Shown piece by piece: positions 1-8,813 of a stretch of DNA of 59,580 nucleotides. The position numbers and the translations under genes were made by a program. The DNA lies in the NCBI GenBank assembly GCA_021845645.1, contig JAJZVM010000023.1, positions 1 through 59,580 on the forward strand, written 5' to 3'. Numbering within the stretch: the stretch's first letter is position 1; each line of letters starts with the position of its first letter. This stretch comes from Bacillota bacterium. GTDB lineage: Bacteria > Bacillota_E > JAJZYS01 > JAJYTV01. Below the pieces are notes generated by a model, which saw nothing but the letters and a program-made list of their open reading frames with translations, made no database searches and was not told the origin of the DNA.

Positions 1-90
1 TGGCCTCCTCTCTTCGCCATGTGGACTGGCAGTTCCTTGCTCCTAGTTCGTGCTTAACCTGTTAACCAGTGACAGCGGAAATGTGGGTAA

Positions 91-2070
91 AGGGTAGGTC
101 GACTGGCCTGGGATATCGGCATCGAATTCGACAGGCTCTGCCTATTTGCACACAGAACGTCCGAAATCGAATACAGCGCCCTTGCTGAGATTGCGGAACA
201 CTGCGGCGAGCGGGTCTTTCTTGTAGTCGACAATGCGGCTAACCGTGCCCGAAATATCGAAGTGCTCTTGGAGAGAGCTCGGCGTTCGATGCTCCCTCTA
301 ACCGTAATTACAGCGGAGCGATTAAATGAATGGAACTTGTCGTGTGAACGGCTTGAAGATTACGTTACTGACTACATCCAATTGCCTTACCTGAGTAATG
401 CAGAAATTGCGTCCTTGGTTCGACTTCTGGAGGAACATGACTCTCTGGGGTACCTAAAAGATGCTACCACGGAAGAACGCGAGAATGCGCTGGCTCGAAG
501 AGCAGGGCGGCAACTTCTCGTAGCTCTTCACGAAGCAACTCTCGGAAAGGCCTTTGCAGATATCGTGGAGGACGAGTTCAACGACCTGAGGCCTGACTCT
601 GCACAGGAACTGTATCTCAACGTCTGCTTCCTCAACCAATTCGACGTCCCCGTCAGGGCTGGAGTGATATCCAGGGTCCAAGATCTACCGTTCGCAGAGT
701 TCAAAGAGAAGCTATTCAGGCCACTGGAACATGTGGTTTTTGACGCTTTCGATCCGAGTCTCCATGATTACGTATACACTGCCCGGCACCCCCACATTGC
801 TGAGATAGTGGTTGCGAGAATACTTCGCAATAGTTCTCAGATCCACGCTCGTATGGTTCTGTTGCTCTCTGCACTGAATGTAGACTACAGCGTCGATCGG
901 GTAGCACTGCGGAAACTTGTGCGCGGGCGCACTTTGGGAGAGCAGTTTGCGGACTATCAAGCGGTCGCGGATATCTTCGCTGTCGCGCGAGGAGTCGCGG
1001 GGGACGACCCATACGTGATGCACCAAATGGCGATCTATGAGATGCACCGTCCCAATGGCAACCTAGAGAAGGCGCATGAGTATCTTGTTACCGCGTCGAG
1101 GTTAGCTGAACACGATCGGACCATTGATCACTCGTTTGCCGAACTGGCATTCTTGCGCATGCAGAGGGCGTCCAGTGAGGCTGAGAAAGCTAGGTTTCGG
1201 CTTGAAGCGCGAAGAGCAGCCCGTAAGCTCACCGACAAGCCTCGCACGCCTCACGGCTATCATACGTTGGCGAAGATAGCCATAGAGCAATTGCGTGAGG
1301 TGTTGACCCAATCTGACGCCGCGGAGAGAGACATCGACCGCGCAGTCGAAGAGGCAGAGCAGTCGCTTGAGGACGGCCTGCAAAGGTTTCCGCAGTCTGA
1401 GTACATGTTGGAAGCCGAGGCTGAGTTGAGCAAGGTTATTGTGGATGAGGAGCGAGCTACTAAGGCGCTAGAGCGTGCTTTCGCTGCGAATCCCCGCTCC
1501 AGTTTCATCGCCGTGCGCTTAGCCAAGACGGCGATCGCGACCGAAGACTTCGCGAAGGCCAGGAAGGTACTGGAGACCGCTCTGGATGTAAACCCGAATG
1601 AAAAGAAACTGCACTTTAACTTGGCCCGAGTTCTAATGGCGTTGAACGAGGACGCCGACAGCGTAACTTATCACCTCTACCATAGCTTCACTTTAGGTGA
1701 CACGAACTTCGAAGCACAGTTCTGGTATGCTCGTCAGCTATACGTGCTTGATCGTATCCCCGAGGCTAGAGAAATGTTTAAGCAATTGCATTCCGCTGCT
1801 GTTCCCTTCGATCTTCGCAATTCAACTAGGGGTTTTGTTGCGGAACCTAACGGATCTCAGAAGATATTCTTCGGCAGGCTAGTGAGCCTTGAGACGACTT
1901 ACGCATTCATCGAGCGAGATGGTCGTGGCGATTGGGTTTTCTGGCACATGGACGATACCACCGACGAAACACTTTGGCAGCGGCTTCACGAGGGAGACCG
2001 GGTAAGGTTCTGTATGGGATTTTCCTTCCGTGGTGCTCGCGCAGTCGAAGTTGAGTTGGCGTCCTCGTGA
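91..2070 (+). CDS. STAND-type P-loop NTPase/TPR protein with C-terminal cold-shock-like domain, 5' end broken
   Basis: The frame is open from a stop at 88-90 to TGA at 2068-2070; the first good start in this frame is GTG at 262, but homology-like sequence begins earlier. Residues read from about nt 103 (LAWDIGIEF) and nt 205-240 (RVFLVVDNA, Walker-B-like) match the part of a STAND ATPase just after the P-loop. The Walker A itself is visible only in another frame (GNVGKG, nt 77-94), so the N-terminal half is frameshifted or decayed. Then come an LNEW motif, a RHPHIAEIV segment typical of the STAND winged-helix region, helical TPR-like repeats over the second half, and a last ~65 residues resembling a cold-shock OB fold (AFIERDGRGDWVFWH). 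No effector domain is visible; it may lie left of the window. A+T content is higher than in the housekeeping genes. Likely a conflict/defence NTPase; the family assignment is by motif reading only. Confidence 0.6.
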   Translation, partial: RVGRLAWDIGIEFDRLCLFAHRTSEIEYSALAEIAEHCGERVFLVVDNAANRARNIEVLLERARRSMLPLTVITAERLNEWNLSCERLEDYVTDYIQLPYLSNAEIASLVRLLEEHDSLGYLKDATTEERENALARRAGRQLLVALHEATLGKAFADIVEDEFNDLRPDSAQELYLNVCFLNQFDVPVRAGVISRVQDLPFAEFKEKLFRPLEHVVFDAFDPSLHDYVYTARHPHIAEIVVARILRNSSQIHARMVLLLSALNVDYSVDRVALRKLVRGRTLGEQFADYQAVADIFAVARGVAGDDPYVMHQMAIYEMHRPNGNLEKAHEYLVTASRLAEHDRTIDHSFAELAFLRMQRASSEAEKARFRLEARRAARKLTDKPRTPHGYHTLAKIAIEQLREVLTQSDAAERDIDRAVEEAEQSLEDGLQRFPQSEYMLEAEAELSKVIVDEERATKALERAFAANPRSSFIAVRLAKTAIATEDFAKARKVLETALDVNPNEKKLHFNLARVLMALNEDADSVTYHLYHSFTLGDTNFEAQFWYARQLYVLDRIPEAREMFKQLHSAAVPFDLRNSTRGFVAEPNGSQKIFFGRLVSLETTYAFIERDGRGDWVFWHMDDTTDETLWQRLHEGDRVRFCMGFSFRGARAVEVELASS

Positions 2071-2088
2071 CGAGCGTCACTCACGAGG
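2063..2088. terminator. Hairpin between convergent genes
   Basis: Inverted repeat CCTCGTGA (2063-2070) / TCACGAGG (2081-2088) with a 10-nt loop lies between two convergent genes; its left arm contains the stop codon of the NTPase gene. There is no clear T-tract on either side, so a terminator role is inferred from position only. Confidence 0.4.
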
Positions 2089-2118
2089 GTTGTGGATTAT
2101 CGCGGGGACAGCCGTAAC

Positions 2119-4866
2119 CTACAACTCCAGGTCTGCTAACCTCGACAGTTCCTTGACACCTGATGACGTCAGCGGGTGGTCCATGATGGATAGCATCTGA
2201 CCCAAGCCCCAAACGTCCCCGATCTGATATCTCTCCACTAGCCGTTTTGCCAATTCATGCTGTGCACTTACCAACATGCGATACCGCCCAAATTTCATCC
2301 ATGGCCGAGTATCCTTCGCGAAAGGAACTGCAAACACTGCGCCACTCCAATTTCCCTGAATAGAAAAGAGCGGTTCAGCATCATACGCTAGATGACCCTT
2401 ATTTGGATCGATTACAACCCATTGGTCTGTGAGCTCCCCCCAAGGATTGTGATAACGTGGGGCGAGTGTGACGCGCCGACTTGCAGCCACATCGTACACT
2501 GCTGCCGCTTCGGCAGATGCAAGCATGACGTAGCCAGTGGTGTGCAACGATCTATCAGCTAGTGAGGCGATCAGCGTGGTCGCTCCCGGCATATCCGGCC
2601 AAACGGGAATATAGTGAACGGGCTGCGCAAGATCCCAAAACCCTTCAATTGGCAACCACTGCTCATCCAGAATGATTCCATCGGCTGCCCGCTCCCACCG
2701 AAATACCTGGAGTGGAGTAATCCCTGCATAGTGTTGTGTATAGATAGAGTACAAACCCGGAGTGTACAAGTCACCATCGCCACCGCCGTTAGCTCTCGAC
2801 TCACTAACGAGCCGACCTATCTCCATAATATCGTCGGAACAGCCGACAAGTTGATAGAAATTTCTCAGCGCTCGGGAGATAACATCGTGGACCTCCTGCT
2901 TAATTGCGCGCAGTCTATCATTTTCCTCTAAGCTCTTCTTGTCGAAGGAGAGGACGAGGTCCTCAGGCGACTTGATGTCTGTCATCAATCTTCCAACACG
3001 CGTTACGCCAAACGGAATATGTATGTCAAACCTTCCCGCGCCCACACCGAAGCCCATCACCGAGAACTGCGGAAGACGGATTGGGGACCGAAGATTGATG
3101 TTTATTATCGCCTTCCCGTTCGGACTAAAAAACGTCGCCTTTCCTGTTGGTTCAGTGAAATATGCAAATCCGCATCGCACAGCGGCACTGGGCGCCTCTG
3201 CCTCGTAGCTAAACCACTTCACTCCCAGCGCCTTGATGTCGTCAGTCAGATACCCGAAGTAAGAATCCAACGTCAGAGCAGGCAACTGTGTGGCAAACTT
3301 ATGCACCAATACATTTTCTGGATCTTTACGCAGTTCAATCGGAATAGGGCATGCTTGTATGGCTAACTGCAGACCATCAGCAATTCTCGAATAGTCAACG
3401 TCAGGTTCAAGTGACAGTGTGACACTGGTTCCTTCGTGCGCGTCAGGCACCTCCGTGAGGGTGAGATACTGCGTCAGCGGCTGCATGGCTACTTCGAAAC
3501 TCAGCCCAACAGTGTGACCCTCAGCGAGCCGGGTTCTCACTCGCACACTGGTTGCAATTGTGAACGATGACCAGAATCCAACGCCGAACCTAGCCATCGA
3601 GTGAAAACCCAGGTTGCGCGATTCGACTTTGAACTCCTGACTACGTACCTTGCTCCGGCCTATCTGCAAGAAGAAATCCGTAATGTCTGCCTCACTCATG
3701 CCACAACCGTTGTCCACCACGGTGACAGTGCGCTGCGCGCGATTCAACCTTACGGTGACATGAGGAACATACTGGGAGGCGGCCGGGGAAATATGTTGTC
3801 TATACCTACAGGCGTCTACCGCGTTTTGTAGCAACTCTAGGACTGCTGCAATGGGATCAGAACCCCATAGTCTAGAACTCGTGAAAAGTTCCTTGATCTG
3901 GAGTTCATCTAGGCGAATAGCTATGGGAATGTATTGAAAGCCTTCGGTCAAGAAATCGCGGATAATCGTTGGATTCCTTAGCGCTAGAACTCTGCGGCGC
4001 TGACGAGTATCGTAAGCGATATACTTTTTCAGCCATGCTTCCGCTTCATCTAGATACTTGTGGGTGCCATGCAGAGCCTCCGGCGATGTAAACGTCCCAG
4101 ACATCACAACAACGCCATCAGCAAGCGCTACGTTACAACCCACTGAGTTGTGCTTTTCCATCTCCAGGAGGGATCTTTGGGCGCCGGCATCGTCAGAGGC
4201 TGTCGCCCTTGCCATTGCATCGTCAAGCACCCGTGTAAGGCTAAACTCGAGTAGGTCACTGCAACAGACCACACTGCTCAAGCTGGCGACATTTGACTGC
4301 TGGCGACCGACTGCCACTGAACCTGAATGCAGACGAAATAGCTCCTCGGGTTCAAGGCCGTGCCCCAGGACTATGTTCGCAATGTGGCTGCGCAAGCTTT
4401 GCGGAACAATGTTGGTGGCAGCAGGCAAGTCGAGGAATGTTCCGGAGCGCTGTGGATGCGTGGCACGCAAAACCTCTTGAACGGCTGGCCCGCAACGCTC
4501 CAAGAATCGTTCGCGTTCCTCTCCCTCTTCAAAAACCGTCATACCAACGTCATGCACGTAGGCAGCTATAATCAGGCAAAACAGTTCTTCTGGTCCGAAG
4601 GGCTCTGTCGAGTCAGTAAGGAGTTCACTTGATATGACTTCAGCCATACGCTCCAGTACTTCGTAGCTATGGTGTGAGTCATGACGGGTATAAAGCGGAA
4701 AGTATTCAATTATAGATTCCAAGTAAGGGTGAACTACGAGCGCGAACTCAGCAGCGCGTTCTGCTAACGCGCTATCCAACTCATGTAGCCTTCTCCATAT
4801 GGTCGTTGTTCGCAATTCCTCGTCGGGGCGACCTATCTTTGTATGGAAGTGATGCAAGCCAGCCAC
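2119..4866 (-). CDS. HD-domain / HSP90-type GHKL ATPase protein
   Basis: A 915-residue protein. Residues about 45-200 form an HD-type phosphohydrolase-like region with YTRHDSHH (60-66) and AAYVHDVGM (101-109). Residues about 320-450 carry HSP90-type GHKL ATPase motifs: N-box LELLQNAVDA (343-352), DNGCGM (385-390) and a glycine-rich lid FHSMARFGVGFWS (421-433). The remaining ~450 residues resemble HSP90 middle-domain architecture and are otherwise unrecognised. Two starts compete: GTG at 4866 overlaps the GGAGG ribosome site, while TTG at 4857 sits 8 nt from it and is more likely. Prokaryotic HSP90-like ATPases joined to HD domains are known in predicted conflict systems, not in ordinary chaperone loci. 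It is convergent with the STAND/TPR gene and follows the recombinase operon on the same strand. The low G+C supports transfer. The catalytic activity is inferred. Confidence 0.7.
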   Translation of the reverse strand: MAGLHHFHTKIGRPDEELRTTTIWRRLHELDSALAERAAEFALVVHPYLESIIEYFPLYTRHDSHHSYEVLERMAEVISSELLTDSTEPFGPEELFCLIIAAYVHDVGMTVFEEGEERERFLERCGPAVQEVLRATHPQRSGTFLDLPAATNIVPQSLRSHIANIVLGHGLEPEELFRLHSGSVAVGRQQSNVASLSSVVCCSDLLEFSLTRVLDDAMARATASDDAGAQRSLLEMEKHNSVGCNVALADGVVVMSGTFTSPEALHGTHKYLDEAEAWLKKYIAYDTRQRRRVLALRNPTIIRDFLTEGFQYIPIAIRLDELQIKELFTSSRLWGSDPIAAVLELLQNAVDACRYRQHISPAASQYVPHVTVRLNRAQRTVTVVDNGCGMSEADITDFFLQIGRSKVRSQEFKVESRNLGFHSMARFGVGFWSSFTIATSVRVRTRLAEGHTVGLSFEVAMQPLTQYLTLTEVPDAHEGTSVTLSLEPDVDYSRIADGLQLAIQACPIPIELRKDPENVLVHKFATQLPALTLDSYFGYLTDDIKALGVKWFSYEAEAPSAAVRCGFAYFTEPTGKATFFSPNGKAIININLRSPIRLPQFSVMGFGVGAGRFDIHIPFGVTRVGRLMTDIKSPEDLVLSFDKKSLEENDRLRAIKQEVHDVISRALRNFYQLVGCSDDIMEIGRLVSESRANGGGDGDLYTPGLYSIYTQHYAGITPLQVFRWERAADGIILDEQWLPIEGFWDLAQPVHYIPVWPDMPGATTLIASLADRSLHTTGYVMLASAEAAAVYDVAASRRVTLAPRYHNPWGELTDQWVVIDPNKGHLAYDAEPLFSIQGNWSGAVFAVPFAKDTRPWMKFGRYRMLVSAQHELAKRLVERYQIGDVWGLGQMLSIMDHPLTSSGVKELSRLADLEL

Positions 4867-4988
4867 CTCCTAACCAGCGGCCACCGTTGGATTACAGATT
4901 CAGGCTAAGCACATGCAGTACGGCTGACCAGAAGTTTTCTACCTTTTGCTGGGCGACTCCTTGTCCTTGGGCGTTATCGACACTGGGG

Positions 4989-7307
4989 TCATTCACCGAG
5001 TCGACTCTTCAGCGTCACGTACCGAGACCAGTTGCCGCCGGCCCTAGCCACCCACTTTTCGGCCGTGTTTGGGTGCATCCCGATGAGGCTGGCGAAGACG
5101 GACGAGGGGACCTCGCTGGCAATGTGCACGAGAATCGCCGCTCTCGAGGCCTTCGCGTGTATCCCGAGCGCGGCAAGCCGGATGCGCAAGTGTTCCGCTG
5201 ACATTGGCTGCCCAGGAATACCGCCAGGGAAGAGCCACTGGGAGTCAGGAGGCGACACCGCGGCATGTCCTTTGGGGTGGCGACAGAGATCGCGAATCAA
5301 GTCCCCCAATTGGCTTTGGACCTGCAGCTTCTCCGTTCCGAGATGCAGGTAGGTGTCAGAGCCAACCTCTTCGACGTCCGAAACCCTCAACCTCGCCACT
5401 CGGCTGAGATGCTGCGCATAGACCACGGCCAAGGCTCCAGCGACTCGATCGACGATGTCTATCGCCTCGTCTTCCAGGAGGGACCTTGCGAGCTCCTCTT
5501 GAGCGACCTGGTCGATCGGCTGAGTCGCCGAGCGCACCAGCCTCGGCGGCACAGCGAGAGACGGAGCAATCCTCCTTCTCGCTGCCCAGTGAATGAAGTC
5601 CCGGATCAGGTAACGGGGCGTCTTGCCCCCGCACAGCCAGGCGTCGACGTAGGCTTGAGCACACTCCGAAAGAGCAATCCCATCGGCTTCAAGCGACGTG
5701 AGGAACCGAAGGGCAGCTAGGATGCGGCTCTTGGCCCATCGAAGGGAACCGTAATTCGACACCCCCCGTCTCTGCCTGCGCCGGAGCCTTCGTGCGACCC
5801 ACCACTGGCAGTAGGTCGCGAGCACGGTCTGGTGTGCCTTGAGACCGCTGTTCGACAGAAGTGCATCGATCCACTGCTCCAGGGTGTCCGCCGTCCCGTG
5901 TGGCGGCAGAACTCCCGTTGCGACGAGAAGCCCCCTCAGATACTCCGCAGCCTGTCGGTTGGGGCTGATGACGTCTAGATCTGCGTGCGTGGGCGCCCGG
6001 CCTGATGAGATCAGCTGCCGCAAGAGTTCAGCACCCTTACCTCGCAACCACACGATGAGGGACTTCGGATTCCTGCGAGAGAGCAGGGCTGCATAGAGGC
6101 CCTCGACGCCCTCCAGAAGATTGCCTTCCTCATCTCGCAGCAGTAGGTCGACTCTGCGCTTGGCCTCGCAGCTCACGCAGCGACCGCGCAGGTAGAGCCG
6201 GTCCTCCTGGCCGCACTCAGAACACACATATCGGGCCTCTACGCCGGCACACGCCGAGCAGAGGGCTTCAGGCGGCTCCGTGACGATCCTCCTCGTTTGC
6301 CCACAGGAGGTGCAAACACCTTTCTGACGGACCCGGGCATCGTAACATGTCGTGCACACCGGCCCATCTGGCCACACAGCCTGCACAGGTCTCAAGCGCC
6401 CGCAGTCGACGCACTCCCGGAGCGAACGCGAACGGCACGTCGGGCAGAGGTAGATTCCCTCCGCCGTCTTGTGACACGGCCTCTCCCGACCGCAGGCAGC
6501 ACACGTCCGGACGATCGGGCGATAACAGTTCACGCAGACGTCTCCGGAGCCATTCTTGCCCCGGACGGCGATCTTGCCGACCTGCCCGCAGACGGAGCAC
6601 TCACGTTCCGGAGCACTGTAGCACTGACGACACACCGGCAAGTGATTGTGGATTGCGTGAATCGGTTTCATCTCGCCGCACCGGCTGCAGGGCTTGAGGG
6701 GCTTCGTGTAGCACGTCTGACAGTAGGGGAAGCCCTGTTCCCACGCTGCGATGCGCCGTCGCTTCCCGCATCCGGCGCATACCTGCCAGGTGGTTTCGTC
6801 CCGCTGCCGACACGCCATGCAGATGGGCGCGCCGGCGGCGGTCCGAGTGGCCACACGACCCACTCGCCCACACAGGGAGCAGGCTTCGGCGTTGTTATCG
6901 AGGAAGCACGAGCGGCAGATGCGGCCTCCATCGACGACATAAGGAAGTTCTCGCGGCATTCCGCACTGGGCACAGAGCGGCAGCGCGATGTCCGACAGGC
7001 CCGCCTCGTTCATCCGCCGCACGATGCGCCCCCACGTCGGCGGTGCCTCCGTCGGCGTGGCGGCCATCGATCCGCGCACCCTCAAGAAGGCGGCCACCTG
7101 GCGAAGCTGGCGTGTGGTTGAAGCGGCCCCCACCACGATCGCGAAGACCGCGGTGCTGTCAGCACCGATCTCCCGAGCGACCCGCTCGGAGATCCCGGAT
7201 GCCAGCTCATCCCTTAGGCACTGCTGACAAACAGCTGGGTGATGGCTCTTCGGCAAGGAATGCAAGCCGGCACTGCAGAGGCGCGGTTCCGATGCTGCTT
7301 GGCTCAT
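4989..7307 (-). CDS. Tandem zinc-ribbon protein with degenerate tyrosine-recombinase C-terminus
   Basis: A 772-residue protein, third in the recombinase operon; its start overlaps the end of the HTH gene by 4 nt. Residues 112-380 contain nine tandem units of CxxCG-x(12-20)-CxxC, roughly 30-38 residues each, after an imperfect N-terminal C..CxxC (11-30). Residues about 400-772 resemble an integrase core: SRVARLRVSDV replaces the Arg-I helix, WLFPG and a SAEHLRIRL segment follow, and the end has SRAAIL and GMHPNTAEKW in place of HxxR and GH...Y. The HxxR histidine and the tyrosine nucleophile are not evident, so it is probably catalytically inactive. From memory, similar proteins occur beside integrase and XRE genes in actinobacterial elements. 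Likely a DNA-binding or architectural partner of the recombinase at 7636-8775. Confidence 0.7.
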   Translation of the reverse strand: MSQAASEPRLCSAGLHSLPKSHHPAVCQQCLRDELASGISERVAREIGADSTAVFAIVVGAASTTRQLRQVAAFLRVRGSMAATPTEAPPTWGRIVRRMNEAGLSDIALPLCAQCGMPRELPYVVDGGRICRSCFLDNNAEACSLCGRVGRVATRTAAGAPICMACRQRDETTWQVCAGCGKRRRIAAWEQGFPYCQTCYTKPLKPCSRCGEMKPIHAIHNHLPVCRQCYSAPERECSVCGQVGKIAVRGKNGSGDVCVNCYRPIVRTCAACGRERPCHKTAEGIYLCPTCRSRSLRECVDCGRLRPVQAVWPDGPVCTTCYDARVRQKGVCTSCGQTRRIVTEPPEALCSACAGVEARYVCSECGQEDRLYLRGRCVSCEAKRRVDLLLRDEEGNLLEGVEGLYAALLSRRNPKSLIVWLRGKGAELLRQLISSGRAPTHADLDVISPNRQAAEYLRGLLVATGVLPPHGTADTLEQWIDALLSNSGLKAHQTVLATYCQWWVARRLRRRQRRGVSNYGSLRWAKSRILAALRFLTSLEADGIALSECAQAYVDAWLCGGKTPRYLIRDFIHWAARRRIAPSLAVPPRLVRSATQPIDQVAQEELARSLLEDEAIDIVDRVAGALAVVYAQHLSRVARLRVSDVEEVGSDTYLHLGTEKLQVQSQLGDLIRDLCRHPKGHAAVSPPDSQWLFPGGIPGQPMSAEHLRIRLAALGIHAKASRAAILVHIASEVPSSVFASLIGMHPNTAEKWVARAGGNWSRYVTLKSRLGE

Positions 7308-7639
7308 TGATCCTTGGGTTCGAGAACCCGAGCGGGCTTCGGGCGCTTCTTCTTGACCGGGGTCGGGGAGGCGTCCTCATTGACTCTCTGCCTATTGGCG
7401 ACAGGCTTCACGACCAGTTCAATCAGTTCTTCCGCCGAACAGCCGAGGATGTCTAGGAGCGCCACCAAAGTGTTGAGAGACAGACGCTCCGGGGTCTGAA
7501 CGACGAGCCGATAGACTTGGACAGCCGACAGGTCAATACCACGCTCGGCCAGGAGTGGGCCGAGATCTGTGGTGTTGAACAGCCCCTTCTTCGCCATAAG
7601 GTCCCGCAGGTGCCACACGTATCCGATGTGTCTGCTCAC
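7304..7639 (-). CDS. Small XRE/Cro-C1-type helix-turn-helix protein
   Basis: A 111-residue protein with a helix-turn-helix in residues 10-75. Helix pairs LRDLMAKKG and AVQVYRLVV are followed by SLNTLVALLDILGC, the usual fourth-helix signature of the Cro/C1 family, then EELIEL. The tail is basic and proline-rich (VKKKRPKP). It overlaps both neighbours by 4 nt and is therefore translationally coupled between the tyrosine recombinase and the zinc-ribbon protein. It probably regulates the operon or acts as a recombination directionality factor; the inverted repeats at 8789-8805 and 8908-8922 are candidate operators. Function beyond DNA binding is inferred. Confidence 0.75.
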   Translation of the reverse strand: MSRHIGYVWHLRDLMAKKGLFNTTDLGPLLAERGIDLSAVQVYRLVVQTPERLSLNTLVALLDILGCSAEELIELVVKPVANRQRVNEDASPTPVKKKRPKPARVLEPKDQ

Positions 7640-8775
7640 CCGTCCACCTCCTGAGAGGAGCCAAGGATGCGGTCAAGGGCCTCCCTCAGAACGCGGTTCT
7701 TGAAGTCGTTGCTTACGCCTGTGTAGATGGCAGTGGTCGAGGCATAAGCGTGACCGGCCTGCTGCTGGACAAAGAGTGGGTCATAACCCGCCTCGATCAA
7801 ATGGGTTATGTACGAGTGGCGTAGACAGTGGGGACCGAGTTCGTCCGGTAGGCCACAGCCATGGCGGTACTCTGCGAATCGCTCGTTCACGTACCTGAGA
7901 GTAACTCTTCCCCCTCGTTCGGTGAGCCAAAGATACGGGCGGTTGGCGCTTTTCAAGCGCGCACGGACCTCCTGGATGTACTCTTCGAGCACCTCGACCG
8001 ACCACGGAAAGACCGTGAGCACGTTCCTGCGCCGCGGAGAGCCGCCGCGCACGGACTTGCCCCAGCGCACGTGCAGGGATCCGTACCGTTTGAACTCAGG
8101 GGCATGCGGATTCCGGGTAAAATCGTGCAGGTCAAGCATTACGGTCTCCCTACGCCGCAAACCCCATGCATACATCACCTTGAAGAGCGTCGCGTCCCGG
8201 AAGGCAGCAAGGTACCCCTTGCGCCCGCTCTTCTGAGAGGCCTCAACCTGGTCGTCCGCGTAGCGGAAGAACCGATCCAGCTCTTCGCGTGTAAGCGGCC
8301 TGTTCCCTGGACGCCCTTCAAACTCGTCCCGATGCTCGGCGGTGTTCCACTCGTGACAGATCTGCACGGGAATCTCGCCAAAGCGCCGCCTGCATTCTTC
8401 ACTCCACCCGTAACGAGGGTCGGTGACGTAATCCATGAAGAGCGCAATCGAGTTCTGGTAGTTCCGAACCGTCGAATGCGCCAGGTGACGTTCGGCAAAG
8501 AGGAGCGTGGACCACTCCTCCATGTCGGAAGGCGTCCAGGTCCAAGGATACTTGTTGGTATAGCGGAAGAACTGATCGATCACCTGCAGGCGGTGATCCA
8601 GGGTCTGCTGCTTTAGTAGGCGGCTCGTCTGCTGGACGCTCCAGCCGCGACGCATCGCCTCCCACACCTGCTCCTCCGGCTGCAGCAGGATCACGCGGGG
8701 ATTGAGCATGAGATGTGCAGCACCTTCGATATCGACCCTGCGAGCACGGTCTGGAACCGGAGGGTGTCCTTTCAT
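7636..8775 (-). CDS. Tyrosine-family site-specific recombinase (integrase)
   Basis: An integrase of about 379 residues from ATG 8775; the frame stays open to GTG 8826. The N-terminal SAM-like core-binding domain is followed by the catalytic domain with Arg-I in GLRRRETVML, HCLRHSYITHL (HxxR), GHAYASTTAIY (H and the tyrosine nucleophile). All key residues are present, so it should be active. ATG 8775 is preferred because a promoter-like TTGACA (8813-8808) / GATACT (8789-8784) lies just upstream and would give a nearly leaderless message; no ribosome site precedes GTG 8826. It is first in a three-gene overlapping operon and lies about 170 nt from the 3' end of nrdJ, the usual position of an integrase next to its attachment site. 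Confidence 0.88.
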   Translation of the reverse strand: MKGHPPVPDRARRVDIEGAAHLMLNPRVILLQPEEQVWEAMRRGWSVQQTSRLLKQQTLDHRLQVIDQFFRYTNKYPWTWTPSDMEEWSTLLFAERHLAHSTVRNYQNSIALFMDYVTDPRYGWSEECRRRFGEIPVQICHEWNTAEHRDEFEGRPGNRPLTREELDRFFRYADDQVEASQKSGRKGYLAAFRDATLFKVMYAWGLRRRETVMLDLHDFTRNPHAPEFKRYGSLHVRWGKSVRGGSPRRRNVLTVFPWSVEVLEEYIQEVRARLKSANRPYLWLTERGGRVTLRYVNERFAEYRHGCGLPDELGPHCLRHSYITHLIEAGYDPLFVQQQAGHAYASTTAIYTGVSNDFKNRVLREALDRILGSSQEVDG

Positions 8776-8783
8776 TTGATGCA

Positions 8784-8813
8784 AGTATCCTTCATCTACT
8801 GAAGGCTTGTCAA
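8784..8813 (-). promoter_or_regulatory. Putative integrase-operon promoter with internal operator
   Basis: On the minus strand TTGACA (8813-8808), an 18-nt spacer and GATACT (8789-8784) form a plausible sigma-A promoter ending about 9 nt before the ATG of the integrase. The spacer and -10 overlap an inverted repeat CCTTCA-N5-TGAAGG (8789-8805). Autorepression by the HTH protein is an inference. Confidence 0.5.

Noticed and set aside
2119..4866. Ordinary HtpG chaperone
   Set aside because: It lacks the HtpG N-terminus, is longer than HtpG and begins with an HD-type domain.
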